From NCBI GenBank assembly GCA_963798795.1, contig CAWCUZ010000001.1, positions 1,736,001 to 1,800,000 of the forward strand: a stretch of 64,000 bases of DNA, written 5' to 3'. This DNA is from CAWCUZ01 sp963798795 (GTDB lineage Bacteria > Acidobacteriota > Vicinamibacteria > Vicinamibacterales > SCN-69-37). The translations under genes were made by a program, and so were the position numbers. This document shows, in pieces, positions 55,863 through 64,000 of the stretch. Each line of letters begins with the position of its first letter. Position 1 is the stretch's first letter. The notes beneath the pieces were generated by a model. It saw only the letters and a list, made by a program, of their open reading frames with translations, was not told the origin of the DNA and searched no databases.

Positions 55863-56465
55863 ATGCCCGATTCCCGATCGCAGTTGATCCCGATGGTCGT
55901 CGAGCAGACGAACCGCGGGGAGCGCGCCTACGACATCTTTTCGCGGCTGCTGAAGGACAGCATCATCTTCGTCGGCACGCCGATCGACGACAACATCGCG
56001 AACCTGGTCATCGCGCAGATGCTCTTCCTCGAGGCGGAGGACCCCGAGCGCGACATCCTGCTCTACATCAACAGCCCGGGCGGCGTGATCACGGCGGGGC
56101 TGGCCATCTACGACACGATGCAGTTCATCAAGCCGGACGTGCAGACCTACTGCATCGGCCAGGCCGCGTCGATTGCGGCGGTGCTGCTCGCGGCGGGCCA
56201 GAAGGGCAAGCGGTTCTCGCTGCCCAACTCGCGCATCCTCATCCACCAGCCCTGGATGTCGGGCCTCGGCGGCCAGGCGAGCGACATCGACATCCACGCC
56301 CGCGAAATCCTGCGCATGCGTGAGCGGCTGAACGAAATCCTGGTGCATCACACCGGACAATCCGCATCGCGCATCAAGGAAGATACCGATCGCGACTACA
56401 TCATGGGCGCGGATCAGGCGAAGGACTACGGTATTATTGACGACGTGCTCACGCGGAGGGCGTGA
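55863..56465 (+). CDS. clpP: ATP-dependent Clp protease proteolytic subunit
   Basis: A 200-residue serine protease with the catalytic S103 in CIGQAASIAAVLL and H128 in LPNSRILIHQP; the Asp follows in the C-terminal third. YINSPGG and the handle region are typical. It forms the double-heptamer chamber fed by ClpX. It lies between tig and clpX, 62 bp after tig and 66 bp before the clpX start. Confidence 0.97.
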   Translation: MPDSRSQLIPMVVEQTNRGERAYDIFSRLLKDSIIFVGTPIDDNIANLVIAQMLFLEAEDPERDILLYINSPGGVITAGLAIYDTMQFIKPDVQTYCIGQAASIAAVLLAAGQKGKRFSLPNSRILIHQPWMSGLGGQASDIDIHAREILRMRERLNEILVHHTGQSASRIKEDTDRDYIMGADQAKDYGIIDDVLTRRA

Positions 56466-56531
56466 CCACGCCGCGTGCCCGCTAACGGCAGGCCCCCGGC
56501 CCGCCGATACAACAGGATGCGGGAAGGTGCG

Positions 56532-57779
56532 ATGACGACCAAGAAAGCCGGCGACAACGAAGTCCTCCGCTGCTCCTTCTGCAACAAGGATCAGAACGAC
56601 GTCCGCAAGCTGATCGCGGGCCCCACCGTGTTCATCTGCGACGAGTGCGTCGAGGTCTGCAACGACATCATCGCCGACGACAACAAGTTCGACCGCGCCG
56701 GCACCCGCTCCTCGCTCCCCATGCCGGTCGAGATCAAGAAGTTCCTCGACGAGTACGTCATCGGCCAGGAGCAGACCAAGAAGAAGCTGGCGGTGGCCGT
56801 TTACAATCACTACAAGCGGCTCGAAATCCAGAAGCAGTCGCGCGGCCGGCACGACGTCGAGCTGACCAAGAGCAATATCCTGCTCATCGGGCCGACCGGC
56901 ACCGGCAAGACGCTGCTCGCCCAGACGCTGGCGCGCCTCCTCTCGGTCCCCTTCACGATCGTCGACGCCACCACGCTGACCGAGGCCGGCTACGTGGGCG
57001 AGGACGTCGAGAACATCATCCTCAAGCTGCTCCAGGCCGCCGGCGGCGACATCGAGAAGGCGCAGCAGGGCATCATCTACATCGACGAGGTCGACAAGAT
57101 CTGCCGCAAAGACGAGAACCCGTCGATCACGCGCGACGTGTCCGGCGAGGGCGTCCAGCAGGCGCTGCTCAAAATTCTCGAGGGGACGGTGGCCAACGTG
57201 CCGCCGCAGGGCGGGCGTAAGCACCCGCACCAGGAGTTCTTCCAGGTCGACACGACCAACATCCTCTTCCTCTGCGGCGGCGCGTTCGTTGGCCTCGACA
57301 AGCAGATCGGCCGCCGGCTGGGCAAAAAGACGCTCGGCTTCAAGACCGACGCCCGGACGCCGGGCCGGGTCAACACCGGCCTGGTCGACCAGGTGGAGCC
57401 GGAGGACCTCATCCGGTACGGCCTGATTCCGGAGTTCGTCGGGCGGCTGCCGGTCGTGGGCACGCTCCACGAACTTGACAAGGCCGCGCTCATCCAGATC
57501 CTCACCCAGCCGCGCAACGCCATCACGCGGCAGTACCAGCGCCTCTTCGAATACGAAAACGTCAAGCTGCGCTTCACCGACGACGCGCTCGAGGCCATTT
57601 CAGAGGCGGCGCTCGCCCGCAAGATCGGCGCGCGCGGCCTGCGGATGATCATCGAGGACATCATGCTCGACCTGATGTACACACTCCCGGGCCAGAAGAA
57701 GATCCGGGAATGCGTCATCACGCGCGAGGTGGTAGAGTCGAAGGAGAAGCCCATCACGGTGATCGAGAAAGCCGGCTGA
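56532..57779 (+). CDS. clpX: ATP-dependent Clp protease ATP-binding subunit
   Basis: A 415-residue ClpX. The N-terminal zinc-binding domain has CSFC..CDECVEVC; the AAA+ module has Walker A GPTGTGKT, Walker B IIYIDEVDKI, the pore loop GYVGED and sensor-2 ARKIGARGLR. It recognises and unfolds substrates for ClpP. AAGG lies before the ATG at 56532; an upstream in-frame ATG at 56475 adds non-conserved residues and is not used. Confidence 0.97.
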   Translation: MTTKKAGDNEVLRCSFCNKDQNDVRKLIAGPTVFICDECVEVCNDIIADDNKFDRAGTRSSLPMPVEIKKFLDEYVIGQEQTKKKLAVAVYNHYKRLEIQKQSRGRHDVELTKSNILLIGPTGTGKTLLAQTLARLLSVPFTIVDATTLTEAGYVGEDVENIILKLLQAAGGDIEKAQQGIIYIDEVDKICRKDENPSITRDVSGEGVQQALLKILEGTVANVPPQGGRKHPHQEFFQVDTTNILFLCGGAFVGLDKQIGRRLGKKTLGFKTDARTPGRVNTGLVDQVEPEDLIRYGLIPEFVGRLPVVGTLHELDKAALIQILTQPRNAITRQYQRLFEYENVKLRFTDDALEAISEAALARKIGARGLRMIIEDIMLDLMYTLPGQKKIRECVITREVVESKEKPITVIEKAG

Positions 57780-57785
57780 GCCGGG

Positions 57786-57892
57786 GCGCGATAGATCGCC
57801 CGGATCGATAGATCGCCCGATGGCGGATGCCGGATTGTCAGATTGCTCGATTGCCGGTCCGATGGCCGATGGCCGATGGCCGATGGCCGCTT
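57786..57892. repeat. CGATAGATCGCC and CGATGGC tandem repeats between clpX and lon
   Basis: Two CGATAGATCGCC units are followed by CGATTGC-type and four to five CGATGGC 7-bp units. No gene. It may act as a terminator or an mRNA spacer; it precedes lon by 16 bp. Confidence 0.7.
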
Positions 57893-57908
57893 GACGATTG
57901 ACCTTGAT

Positions 57909-60287
57909 ATGGATCATTACGAAACGCTCCCTGTCGTACCGCTGCGCGACGTCGTCGTGTTTCCGCACATGATGATGCCGTTCGTCATCGGACGGCCCTC
58001 GTCCACGCGCGCGCTCGAGCACGCGCTCGCCACCGACAAGAAGATCTTCCTCGCCGCGCAGCACGACGCCGCGGTCGACGACCCGCAGCCGGCCGACATC
58101 TACACGATGGGCTGCGTCGCCAACATCGTCCAGTCGCTCAAGCTGCCCGACGGCAACATCAAGGTGCTCGTCGAGGGCGTCGAGCGCGCCCGCGCCGTGG
58201 AGTGGAAGGAAGACAAGGGCTTCTACCGCGTCACCGTGAAGCTGCTGCCCAAGAAGACCGAGGCGGCCGGCGAGGCCGAGGCGGTCATGAGCCGCGTCGT
58301 CACGCTCTTCGAGCAGTACATCAAGCTCTCGAACAACCTGCAGTACGACGCGATGATCGCCGCCGTCCGGGTCGACGACCCGTCGCGGCTGGCCGACACG
58401 ATCGCGGCCCACTTGCAGGTGGGCGTCGAAGAGAAGCAGAACCTGCTCGAGATCATCGCGCCGATCGAGCGGCTCGGCCGCATCGTCACGGTGCTCGAAG
58501 CCGAGGTGGACAAGCTCCAGGTCGACCGCCGCATCCAGTCGCGCGTCAAGAAACAGATGGAGAAGGCGCAGAAGGAGTACTACCTCAACGAGAAGATGAA
58601 GGCGATCCAGCGCGAGCTGGGCCGCAAAGACGAGAAGGGCAACGAGGTGGACGACCTGAAGAAGAAGATCGAGCAGGCGCGGATGCCGAAGGAGGTCGAG
58701 CGCAAGGCGGTCGACGAGCTCAAGCGGCTCGAGGCGATGCCGCCGATGTCGGCCGAGGCCACCGTGTCGCGCAACTACCTCGACTGGCTCATCGCCATGC
58801 CCTGGCACAAGAAGAGCAAGGAGAGCCGCGACCTCAAGCGCGCCGAGTACATCCTGCACGAGGACCACTACGGGCTCGACAAGATCAAGGAACGCATCCT
58901 CGAATTCCTCGCGGTCCGCGCGCTGGTCAAGAAGCCGAAGGCGACCATCCTGACCTTCGCCGGCCCTCCGGGCGTCGGCAAGACCTCGCTGGCGAAGTCG
59001 ATCGCGCGCGCCATGAACCGCAAGTTCGTCCGGCTCTCGCTCGGCGGCGTGCGGGACGAGGCGGAAATCCGCGGCCACCGCCGCACCTACATCGGCGCCT
59101 TCCCGGGGCAGATCATCCAGATGATGAAGAAGGCCGGCACGCTCAACCCGGTCTTCCTGCTCGACGAAGTCGACAAGATGTCGATGGACTTCCGCGGCGA
59201 CCCGTCGGCCGCCTTGCTCGAAGTGCTGGACCCCGAACAGAACCACACGTTCCTGGACCACTACCTGGACGTCGAGTACGACCTGTCGCACGTGATGTTC
59301 ATCTGCACGGCCAACGTGCTCCACACGATCCCGCAGGCGCTGCGCGACCGCATGGAGGTGCTCCAGCTCGCCGGCTACACCGAACAGGAGAAGGTCGAAA
59401 TCGCCAGGCGGTTCCTGGCGCCCAAGGCCATCGAGGGCGCCGGGCTGTCGGGCGAGAACCTCACCTTCGCGGACGAGGCGTTCCAGACGATGATCCAGCG
59501 CTACACGCGCGAGGCCGGCGTCCGCAACCTCGAGCGCGAGATCTCGTCCGTCTGCCGCAAGATCGCCCGTAAGGTGGTGGTCGAGGGCGCCGCGTTCTGC
59601 GAGGACATCACGGCGGCCAAGGTGACCGAGTACCTCGGCGTTCCGCGCTTCCGGCCGTCGGTCGCCGAGGAAAAGAACGAGGTCGGCGTGGCGACCGGCC
59701 TCGCCTGGACCGAGGTCGGCGGCGAGATCCTCGTCACCGAAGCCACGCTCATGCCCGGCCGCGGCAAGCTGACGCTCACCGGCAAGCTCGGGGACGTGAT
59801 GCAGGAATCGGCGCAGGCCGCCATGAGCTGGGTGCGGTCCAGGTCGGACGACCTGGGCATCCCCCGCGACTTCAACCGCCGCACCGACGTGCACGTGCAC
59901 ATCCCGGAAGGCGCCATCCCCAAGGACGGCCCGTCGGCGGGCATCACGCTGGCCACGGCGCTGGTTTCGGCCATCACGCGCGTGCCTACGTGTCGCGACG
60001 TCGCGATGACCGGCGAGATCACGTTGCGCGGCAAGGTGCTGCCGATCGGCGGCGTCAAGGAAAAGCTGCTCGCCGCGCATCGCGCCGGGCTGAACAGCAT
60101 CATCCTGCCGAAGGACAACGAGAAGGACCTCGCCGACATCCCCAAGAACGTTCTGGATGTCATGAACGTGCACCTCGTCGAGACGATGGACGAGGTGCTG
60201 CGGACGGCGCTCGCGGGATCGCTCCCGACCAACGCGCCGCCGCCGGAAGCCGACGCGGATCGCGCCGAGCTCGGCACGCGGCATTGA
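57909..60287 (+). CDS. lon: Lon protease
   Basis: A 792-residue LonA. The N-terminal substrate-binding LON domain (LPVVPLRDVVVFPHMMMPF at the start), coiled-coil, AAA+ (Walker A GPPGVGKTS, Walker B FLLDEVDKM) and the protease domain with catalytic Ser in PKDGPSAG and Lys in GGVKEKLLAAHRAG are all present. It degrades damaged and regulatory proteins. The ATG at 57909 starts at the conserved N-terminus; no clear Shine-Dalgarno is seen. Last gene of the proteostasis cluster. Confidence 0.97.
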   Translation: MDHYETLPVVPLRDVVVFPHMMMPFVIGRPSSTRALEHALATDKKIFLAAQHDAAVDDPQPADIYTMGCVANIVQSLKLPDGNIKVLVEGVERARAVEWKEDKGFYRVTVKLLPKKTEAAGEAEAVMSRVVTLFEQYIKLSNNLQYDAMIAAVRVDDPSRLADTIAAHLQVGVEEKQNLLEIIAPIERLGRIVTVLEAEVDKLQVDRRIQSRVKKQMEKAQKEYYLNEKMKAIQRELGRKDEKGNEVDDLKKKIEQARMPKEVERKAVDELKRLEAMPPMSAEATVSRNYLDWLIAMPWHKKSKESRDLKRAEYILHEDHYGLDKIKERILEFLAVRALVKKPKATILTFAGPPGVGKTSLAKSIARAMNRKFVRLSLGGVRDEAEIRGHRRTYIGAFPGQIIQMMKKAGTLNPVFLLDEVDKMSMDFRGDPSAALLEVLDPEQNHTFLDHYLDVEYDLSHVMFICTANVLHTIPQALRDRMEVLQLAGYTEQEKVEIARRFLAPKAIEGAGLSGENLTFADEAFQTMIQRYTREAGVRNLEREISSVCRKIARKVVVEGAAFCEDITAAKVTEYLGVPRFRPSVAEEKNEVGVATGLAWTEVGGEILVTEATLMPGRGKLTLTGKLGDVMQESAQAAMSWVRSRSDDLGIPRDFNRRTDVHVHIPEGAIPKDGPSAGITLATALVSAITRVPTCRDVAMTGEITLRGKVLPIGGVKEKLLAAHRAGLNSIILPKDNEKDLADIPKNVLDVMNVHLVETMDEVLRTALAGSLPTNAPPPEADADRAELGTRH

Positions 60288-60335
60288 GGCGGGCCGGCCG
60301 GGCCTGACGCCCCGGCCCTCCAGCCGCCGTCGGCA
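60288..60335. repeat. REP-like GC palindrome between lon and PQQ dehydrogenase
   Basis: GCCGGGCCTGACGCCCCGGC followed by CCTCCAGCCG resembles the palindrome-plus-CTCCATCGG element at 44304 and 62236. It lies between convergent genes, so a bidirectional terminator role is likely. Confidence 0.5.
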
Positions 60336-60353
60336 ACCGCCGTCAGCCTTCCG

Positions 60354-62366
60354 TCAGCGCCCCTTCAACGCGAACGCCACCAGCGTGGCGTCCGAGCCAC
60401 CGCCGGTCGCCATCACGATGAACTGCCGGCCCGATTTGGTGCGATAGGTCATCGGCGTCCCGCCCGAGCGCCGCGGCAGGTCGGCATGCCAGAGCTCGCG
60501 ACCGGTCTCCTTGTCGAACGCATAGAGCGCACTGTCCCCGCCCCCGCCGAGCACCAGGCCGCCGGCGGTGACGATCACGCCGGGCGCCCCGGCCGCGCCC
60601 AGGCGGTCCGGGAAGACCGCCCCCTGAAGGAAGGGATTCCGGCGGATGGACGGCGTGTCACCGAACGGCACGCGCCAGCGGATGGCGCCCGTCGACAGAT
60701 CGATCGCGACGAGCTCGCCGTACGGCGGCTTGACGACCGGGAGTGAACCCGCCCGACCTGGAGGCGTCTGCGCCCCGGCTGGCGGCGTGGGCCGGAACGT
60801 CGTACCGCCGCCGAGGCTCCCGACGAAGTCGGCGTCGACCTCCGACGCGCGCGGGTTCGAAGCCGATCGGTCCGAGGCGACGATCCGGGCCACGGCCGGT
60901 TGATTGCTCGTCTTGACGTACAGCAACCCCGTCGCGGCGTCGAATGCGGACCCGCCCCAGTTGGCGCCGCCGATCACGCCGGGCCGCTGCCAGCTCCCCT
61001 GCGCCGACGGCGGCGTGTACACCGGCCCCATGCGGTACGCGCGCATTGCGGCTTGCGCCTGCGCTTTCAGCTCCGGCGTCAGGTCGAACGCATCGTCGAG
61101 CGTGACGCCCTGAGGCGCGATGGCCGCGGGCCGCGTCGGGAACGGCTGCGTGGGCGAGGCGTGTTCGCCCTCGACGTCGCTCGCCGGAACCGGACGTTCC
61201 TCGATCGGCCACACGGGCTTCCCGCTCACGCGGTCGAACACGAACGCAAACCCCTGCTTGGTGAGCTGCACGACGGCGTCGATGGGGCGGCCGTCGACCC
61301 GCATGGACACGAGTGCCGGCGCCGAGGCTGGATCGTAGTCCCAGAGTCCGTGGTGCACGATCTGGAAGTGCCATTTGCGCGCGCCGGTCGACGCGTCGAG
61401 GCACACGATCGACTCGCCGAACAGGTTGGCGCCGGGCCGGTTGCCGCCGAAGAAGTCGTTGCTCGGCGTGCTGACCGGCAGATACAGCAGGCCACGCTCG
61501 TCGTCCAGCGACATCGGGGCCCAGACATTGGTGTGGCCCGTGAACGACGCCGATTCGCCGCTCCACGTGTCGTGGCCGAACTCGCCCGGGCCCGGCACGG
61601 TGTGGAAGCTCCAGACCTGCTTTCCCGTCCGCGCGTCGAACGCCCGCACGTCGCCTGGCGGGTCGTGGCGATACGTGAGCCGATCGCCGACGCCGTTGCC
61701 GACGACGACCAGGTCCTTGTAGACGACGGGCGGCGACGTGTTCGTGTAGTGCGTCTTCGTGATCGTCCAGCGCAGGCCCTGCGAGAGGTCGACGACGCCG
61801 TGGTCGCCGAACGACTCCACCGGCTGGCCGGTCGCAGCGTCCAGACAGATCAGCCGGTAGCGGCTGTTCATGAAGATCCGGAGGCGACTGCCGTCGCGCC
61901 AGGCCGCGACGCCGCGATGGACGAATCCGGTGCCGTTCGGCGGCTGGCCGTCCTCGTAGGCCTTCGGGTCGTACGTCCAGCGCTCGGCGCCGGTCTCCGC
62001 GTCGAGGGCGACGACGCGGTTGTACGGCGTGCTCACGTACAACACGTCGTCGATCATGAGCGGCGTGTTCTCGAAGTTGCCGGGCCGCGTGCCGAACGCG
62101 GGCAGCGGCTGCTCACCGGTCTTCCATTCCCAGGCCGTCTCGAGCGCGGCGACGTTGTCGCGGTTGACGTCGGCGAGCGGCGACCCGTGCGTGGCGGCCG
62201 CGTCGGCGGCGTAAACGGGCCAGTCCTGAATCCCCGGGGCTGAGGCCCCAGGGCTCCGTCGGACTGGGGCCGGGGCTGAAGCCCCGGGGCTCCATCGGGC
62301 GGGGTTCCACAACGGCACGCACGCCAGCAGCGCCGCCGCGAACGGAACGGAGAGGACTCGAGACAT
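60354..62366 (-). CDS. PQQ-dependent dehydrogenase (quinoprotein, glucose dehydrogenase-like)
   Basis: A 670-residue exported quinoprotein. After a signal peptide (LSVPFAAALLACVPLW) come repeated propeller motifs (AETGAERWTYD, DARTGKQVWSF, DASTGARKWHF), HHGLWDYDPASAP and the ANWGGSAFDAATGLLYVKT segment, all typical of eight-bladed PQQ dehydrogenases of the membrane glucose dehydrogenase type, but without the N-terminal TM domain or a heme-c domain. It would oxidise a sugar or alcohol in the periplasm and pass electrons to quinone. The start at 62366 follows a TATGCT box by seven bases. A REP-like repeat is translated within residues ~20-45. Confidence 0.88.
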   Translation of the reverse strand: MSRVLSVPFAAALLACVPLWNPARWSPGASAPAPVRRSPGASAPGIQDWPVYAADAAATHGSPLADVNRDNVAALETAWEWKTGEQPLPAFGTRPGNFENTPLMIDDVLYVSTPYNRVVALDAETGAERWTYDPKAYEDGQPPNGTGFVHRGVAAWRDGSRLRIFMNSRYRLICLDAATGQPVESFGDHGVVDLSQGLRWTITKTHYTNTSPPVVYKDLVVVGNGVGDRLTYRHDPPGDVRAFDARTGKQVWSFHTVPGPGEFGHDTWSGESASFTGHTNVWAPMSLDDERGLLYLPVSTPSNDFFGGNRPGANLFGESIVCLDASTGARKWHFQIVHHGLWDYDPASAPALVSMRVDGRPIDAVVQLTKQGFAFVFDRVSGKPVWPIEERPVPASDVEGEHASPTQPFPTRPAAIAPQGVTLDDAFDLTPELKAQAQAAMRAYRMGPVYTPPSAQGSWQRPGVIGGANWGGSAFDAATGLLYVKTSNQPAVARIVASDRSASNPRASEVDADFVGSLGGGTTFRPTPPAGAQTPPGRAGSLPVVKPPYGELVAIDLSTGAIRWRVPFGDTPSIRRNPFLQGAVFPDRLGAAGAPGVIVTAGGLVLGGGGDSALYAFDKETGRELWHADLPRRSGGTPMTYRTKSGRQFIVMATGGGSDATLVAFALKGR
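62236..62312. repeat. REP-like repeat inserted in the PQQ dehydrogenase coding region
   Basis: Two palindromes, GGGCTGAGGCCCCAGGGCTCC and GGGGCTGAAGCCCCGGGGCTCC-like, lie in tandem and end in CATCGGGCGGGG. Translated in the minus frame they give two SPGASAP copies between the signal peptide and the mature domain, a tolerant place. Similar to the element at 44304. Confidence 0.65.
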
Positions 62367-62497
62367 GCGCGGAAGCATAAACCCGTACACGATCTTCCGT
62401 CTCAGAATCGGGCGATTCCCGTAGATCGAATCGCCGTCGCGTCCACATCCCGCCGGTGTACACTGGTCGCACTCCCCCGCGCCTGCAATGAAACACC

Positions 62498-63259
62498 ATG
62501 ACGCGGAAGACGTGGTCGGACGAAGCGGCAGTGGTCCGCGCAATCGAAGAACGTGACCGCCGCCTCGAGGCCGTCGGGCGCCTCGCCGGTGGCGTCGCAC
62601 ACGATTTCAACAACCTGCTGGCGGTGATCTCGGGCTACGCCGAGCTGCTGGAGCCGATCGTTCGCAGGAGCGAGCCCGGCCGTGAGGCCGTGGCCGAAAT
62701 CCGGCGGGCCGCCAGCCGCGCCGTCAAGCTCACGCACGGCCTGCTGGCGTTCAGCCGGCAGGAAACGCTGGCGTTGCGCGACGTCGACCTGCACGAACTG
62801 GTCGCTCGCTCCGCGCCCGCGCTCGAAGCCGCTCTCGGCCGACGGGTGATGGTCGACCTGCGGTTGACGGCATCGCACGCGCACATCCGCGCCGACCCCG
62901 ACGCCTTCGAACAGGTGCTCATCCAGCTGGCCGACAACTCGCTGGCCGCCATGCCGGACGGCGGCGCGTTCGTTGTCGAAACGGCCGACGAGCACGACGA
63001 GATTCGGCTCTCGGTGATCGACACGGGCGTGGGGATGGAGCCGGCGACGCTCGAACGGGCCTTCGACCCGTTCTTCACCACCAGGCCTCCCGAGACCGGT
63101 TCGGGCCTCGGTCTCTCCACCATTTACGGCATCGTCACTCAGAGCGGCGGCCGGATCCGGGTCGAGAGCGCCATGGCGCGAGGCACCACGGTGACGATCG
63201 TGCTTCCGCGCGTGCCGGGTTGGGCGTCAGAGACGGGAGATGGCGGGTCGCCCGTCTGA
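62498..63259 (+). CDS. Small histidine kinase without input domain
   Basis: A 253-residue protein consisting of HisKA (H in AGGVAHDFNNLLAVISGY, about residue 35) and HATPase (LIQLADNSLAAM, DTGVGM, GSGLGLSTIYGI). The HDFNNLL form is typical of hybrid kinases, yet there is no PAS, TM or receiver domain, so the sensor must be another protein. The short N-terminal helix (EAAVVRAIEERDRRLEAVGRL) could be the remnant of a PAS linker. No cognate regulator is adjacent. Confidence 0.85.
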   Translation: MTRKTWSDEAAVVRAIEERDRRLEAVGRLAGGVAHDFNNLLAVISGYAELLEPIVRRSEPGREAVAEIRRAASRAVKLTHGLLAFSRQETLALRDVDLHELVARSAPALEAALGRRVMVDLRLTASHAHIRADPDAFEQVLIQLADNSLAAMPDGGAFVVETADEHDEIRLSVIDTGVGMEPATLERAFDPFFTTRPPETGSGLGLSTIYGIVTQSGGRIRVESAMARGTTVTIVLPRVPGWASETGDGGSPV

Positions 63260-63268
63260 CTCCCATCT

Positions 63269-64000
63269 CTACTTGCGCGGCAGCGGCTGGTCGCGATTTG
63301 CGGTCTGCCAGGCGAACACCGCGGCGACGGCGGCGATCTGCTTCATGTCCGCCGGCTGGACGCGGTCCAGGAAATCCATGTTCGTGTGGTGCGTGCGGGA
63401 GTTGTACTCATAGCGCTCCTGGACGAACTGGAACGCGGGCACGCCAAGCCGGTCGAACGTGGAATGGTCGGTCGATCCGACCGACCGGGGTGAGAGGATC
63501 TCGACACCCAGATCCTTCAGCGGCGCGATCCAGGCGGCGAAGATCGGCGCCACGGCCGGGTTCCCCTGCATCCAGATGCCGCGGATCCGGCCGGTTCCGT
63601 TGTCGAGGTTGTAGTAGGCCACGAGCTTGCCCATCTCGGGCTTCGGCTGGTCGGCCGTCCCGAGATGCTCGCGGGCGTAGTCGCTCGATCCGTTGAAGCC
63701 GGTCTCCTCACCGCCCCACAGCGCAAGCCGGATGGTCCGTCGCGGCTTGAGGCCCGTCGCGGTGAGAATCCGCATGACTTCCATCATCGCCGCCGATCCG
63801 GCCGCGTTGTCCGTGGCGCCCGTCGCGCCCTGCCACGAATCGAAGTGCGCGCCGATGAGGACGATCTCATCCGCCTTGTCGGTGCCGGGAATCTCGGCGA
63901 TCACGTTGAAGCCTCGCGGGGCGTCGGGTGTCTCCTCGACCGATTGCGTCTCGATGTCGAGCTCCACCTTCACCGGCACGTCGTGGTCCAGCAGCCGGAC
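63269..64000 (-). CDS. M28-family metallopeptidase (N-terminus outside window)
   Basis: The frame is open to the window edge, so the N-terminus is missing; 243 residues are visible. Zinc-ligand motifs of M28 are present: GAHFDSW (first His), TDNAAGSA (bridging Asp), GGEETGFNGS (catalytic and ligand Glu), NLDNGTG and STDHSTF (last His). These are aminopeptidases or carboxypeptidases, normally exported. The 3' end lies 9 bp from the convergent kinase gene. Confidence 0.9.
   Translation of the reverse strand, partial: VRLLDHDVPVKVELDIETQSVEETPDAPRGFNVIAEIPGTDKADEIVLIGAHFDSWQGATGATDNAAGSAAMMEVMRILTATGLKPRRTIRLALWGGEETGFNGSSDYAREHLGTADQPKPEMGKLVAYYNLDNGTGRIRGIWMQGNPAVAPIFAAWIAPLKDLGVEILSPRSVGSTDHSTFDRLGVPAFQFVQERYEYNSRTHHTNMDFLDRVQPADMKQIAAVAAVFAWQTANRDQPLPRK

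Noticed and set aside
57600..60284. Minus-strand 894-residue frame opposite lon
   Set aside because: A complement-strand shadow of clpX and lon in GC-rich DNA, with His/Arg/Val-rich low-complexity text and no domain.

Overview
The window is GC-rich DNA from a diderm bacterium, most likely a member of the Acidobacteriota close to the Vicinamibacteria. This is inferred from gene content: two ADOP-type (acidobacterial duplicated orphan permease) MacB/FtsX-like permeases, one with its PadR regulator; a VWFA-related protein of the acidobacterial type; a tricorn-like S41 peptidase; a sortilin/BNR-repeat exoprotein; and an MtrB-type outer-membrane barrel. No CRISPR array, transposase, integrase or phage gene was seen.

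Layout. 1-4.2 kb: the end of an MFS transporter, an ADOP permease, and a PilZ gene behind a near-perfect sigma-54 promoter. 4.3-9.0 kb: a minus-strand type IV pilus minor-pilin operon (fimT/gspH, pilV, pilW, pilX-like). 9.2-14.6 kb: tRNA-His, an ExeA-type ATPase, and divergent Ku and LigD end-joining genes. 14.6-20.1 kb: a putative lipoprotein, a coiled-coil protein with seven C-terminal repeats, and a large BNR/sortilin-like exoprotein. 20.3-24.6 kb: three tRNAs (Lys, Arg, Arg), a radical SAM protein, an MBL-rhodanese protein and TruA.

24.6-39.6 kb is the most distinctive part. A six-gene minus-strand operon encodes a decaheme MtrA/DmsE-type cytochrome, an MtrB/PioB-type barrel, a monoheme cytochrome c, a Rieske protein, cytochrome b and an octaheme membrane-anchored cytochrome. 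This reads as a porin-cytochrome conduit through the outer membrane joined to a quinol:cytochrome c oxidoreductase. Across a divergent intergenic region lies a second monoheme cytochrome c. It is followed by a second minus-strand operon: a receiver protein, an NtrC-type sigma-54 activator, an 11-heme cytochrome, a b-type cytochrome and a NapC-like cytochrome with one CX3CH site. A divergent PAS histidine kinase and UspA flank it. The intergenic region carries two head-to-head sigma-54-like promoters inside one inverted repeat, which suggests that the kinase and NtrC protein control the conduit.

39.5-41.6 kb: a tightly overlapping set of a peroxiredoxin, PdxH and a LOG-family protein. The peroxiredoxin has an in-frame TGA exactly at the peroxidatic position, followed by a SECIS-like hairpin, so it is probably a selenoprotein. 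41.6-54.2 kb: an acyl-CoA ligase/carrier/acyltransferase fusion, a WYL regulator, a tricorn-like peptidase, TPR and VWFA proteins, and a PadR-ADOP pair with a perfect PadR-like operator. 54.3-60.3 kb: tRNA-Leu and the proteostasis cluster tig-clpP-clpX-lon. 60.4-64.0 kb: a PQQ-type dehydrogenase, a small histidine kinase and the end of an M28 peptidase.

Five conserved genes carry six single-base frameshifts. Four of these sit at CCWGG sites and three next to GGTAC, so residual sequencing error is likely. Convergent genes either overlap at their 3' ends, lie only a few bases apart, or are separated by low-complexity hairpin repeats. Several genes start 6-7 bases after a TANNNT box, which suggests leaderless transcripts.
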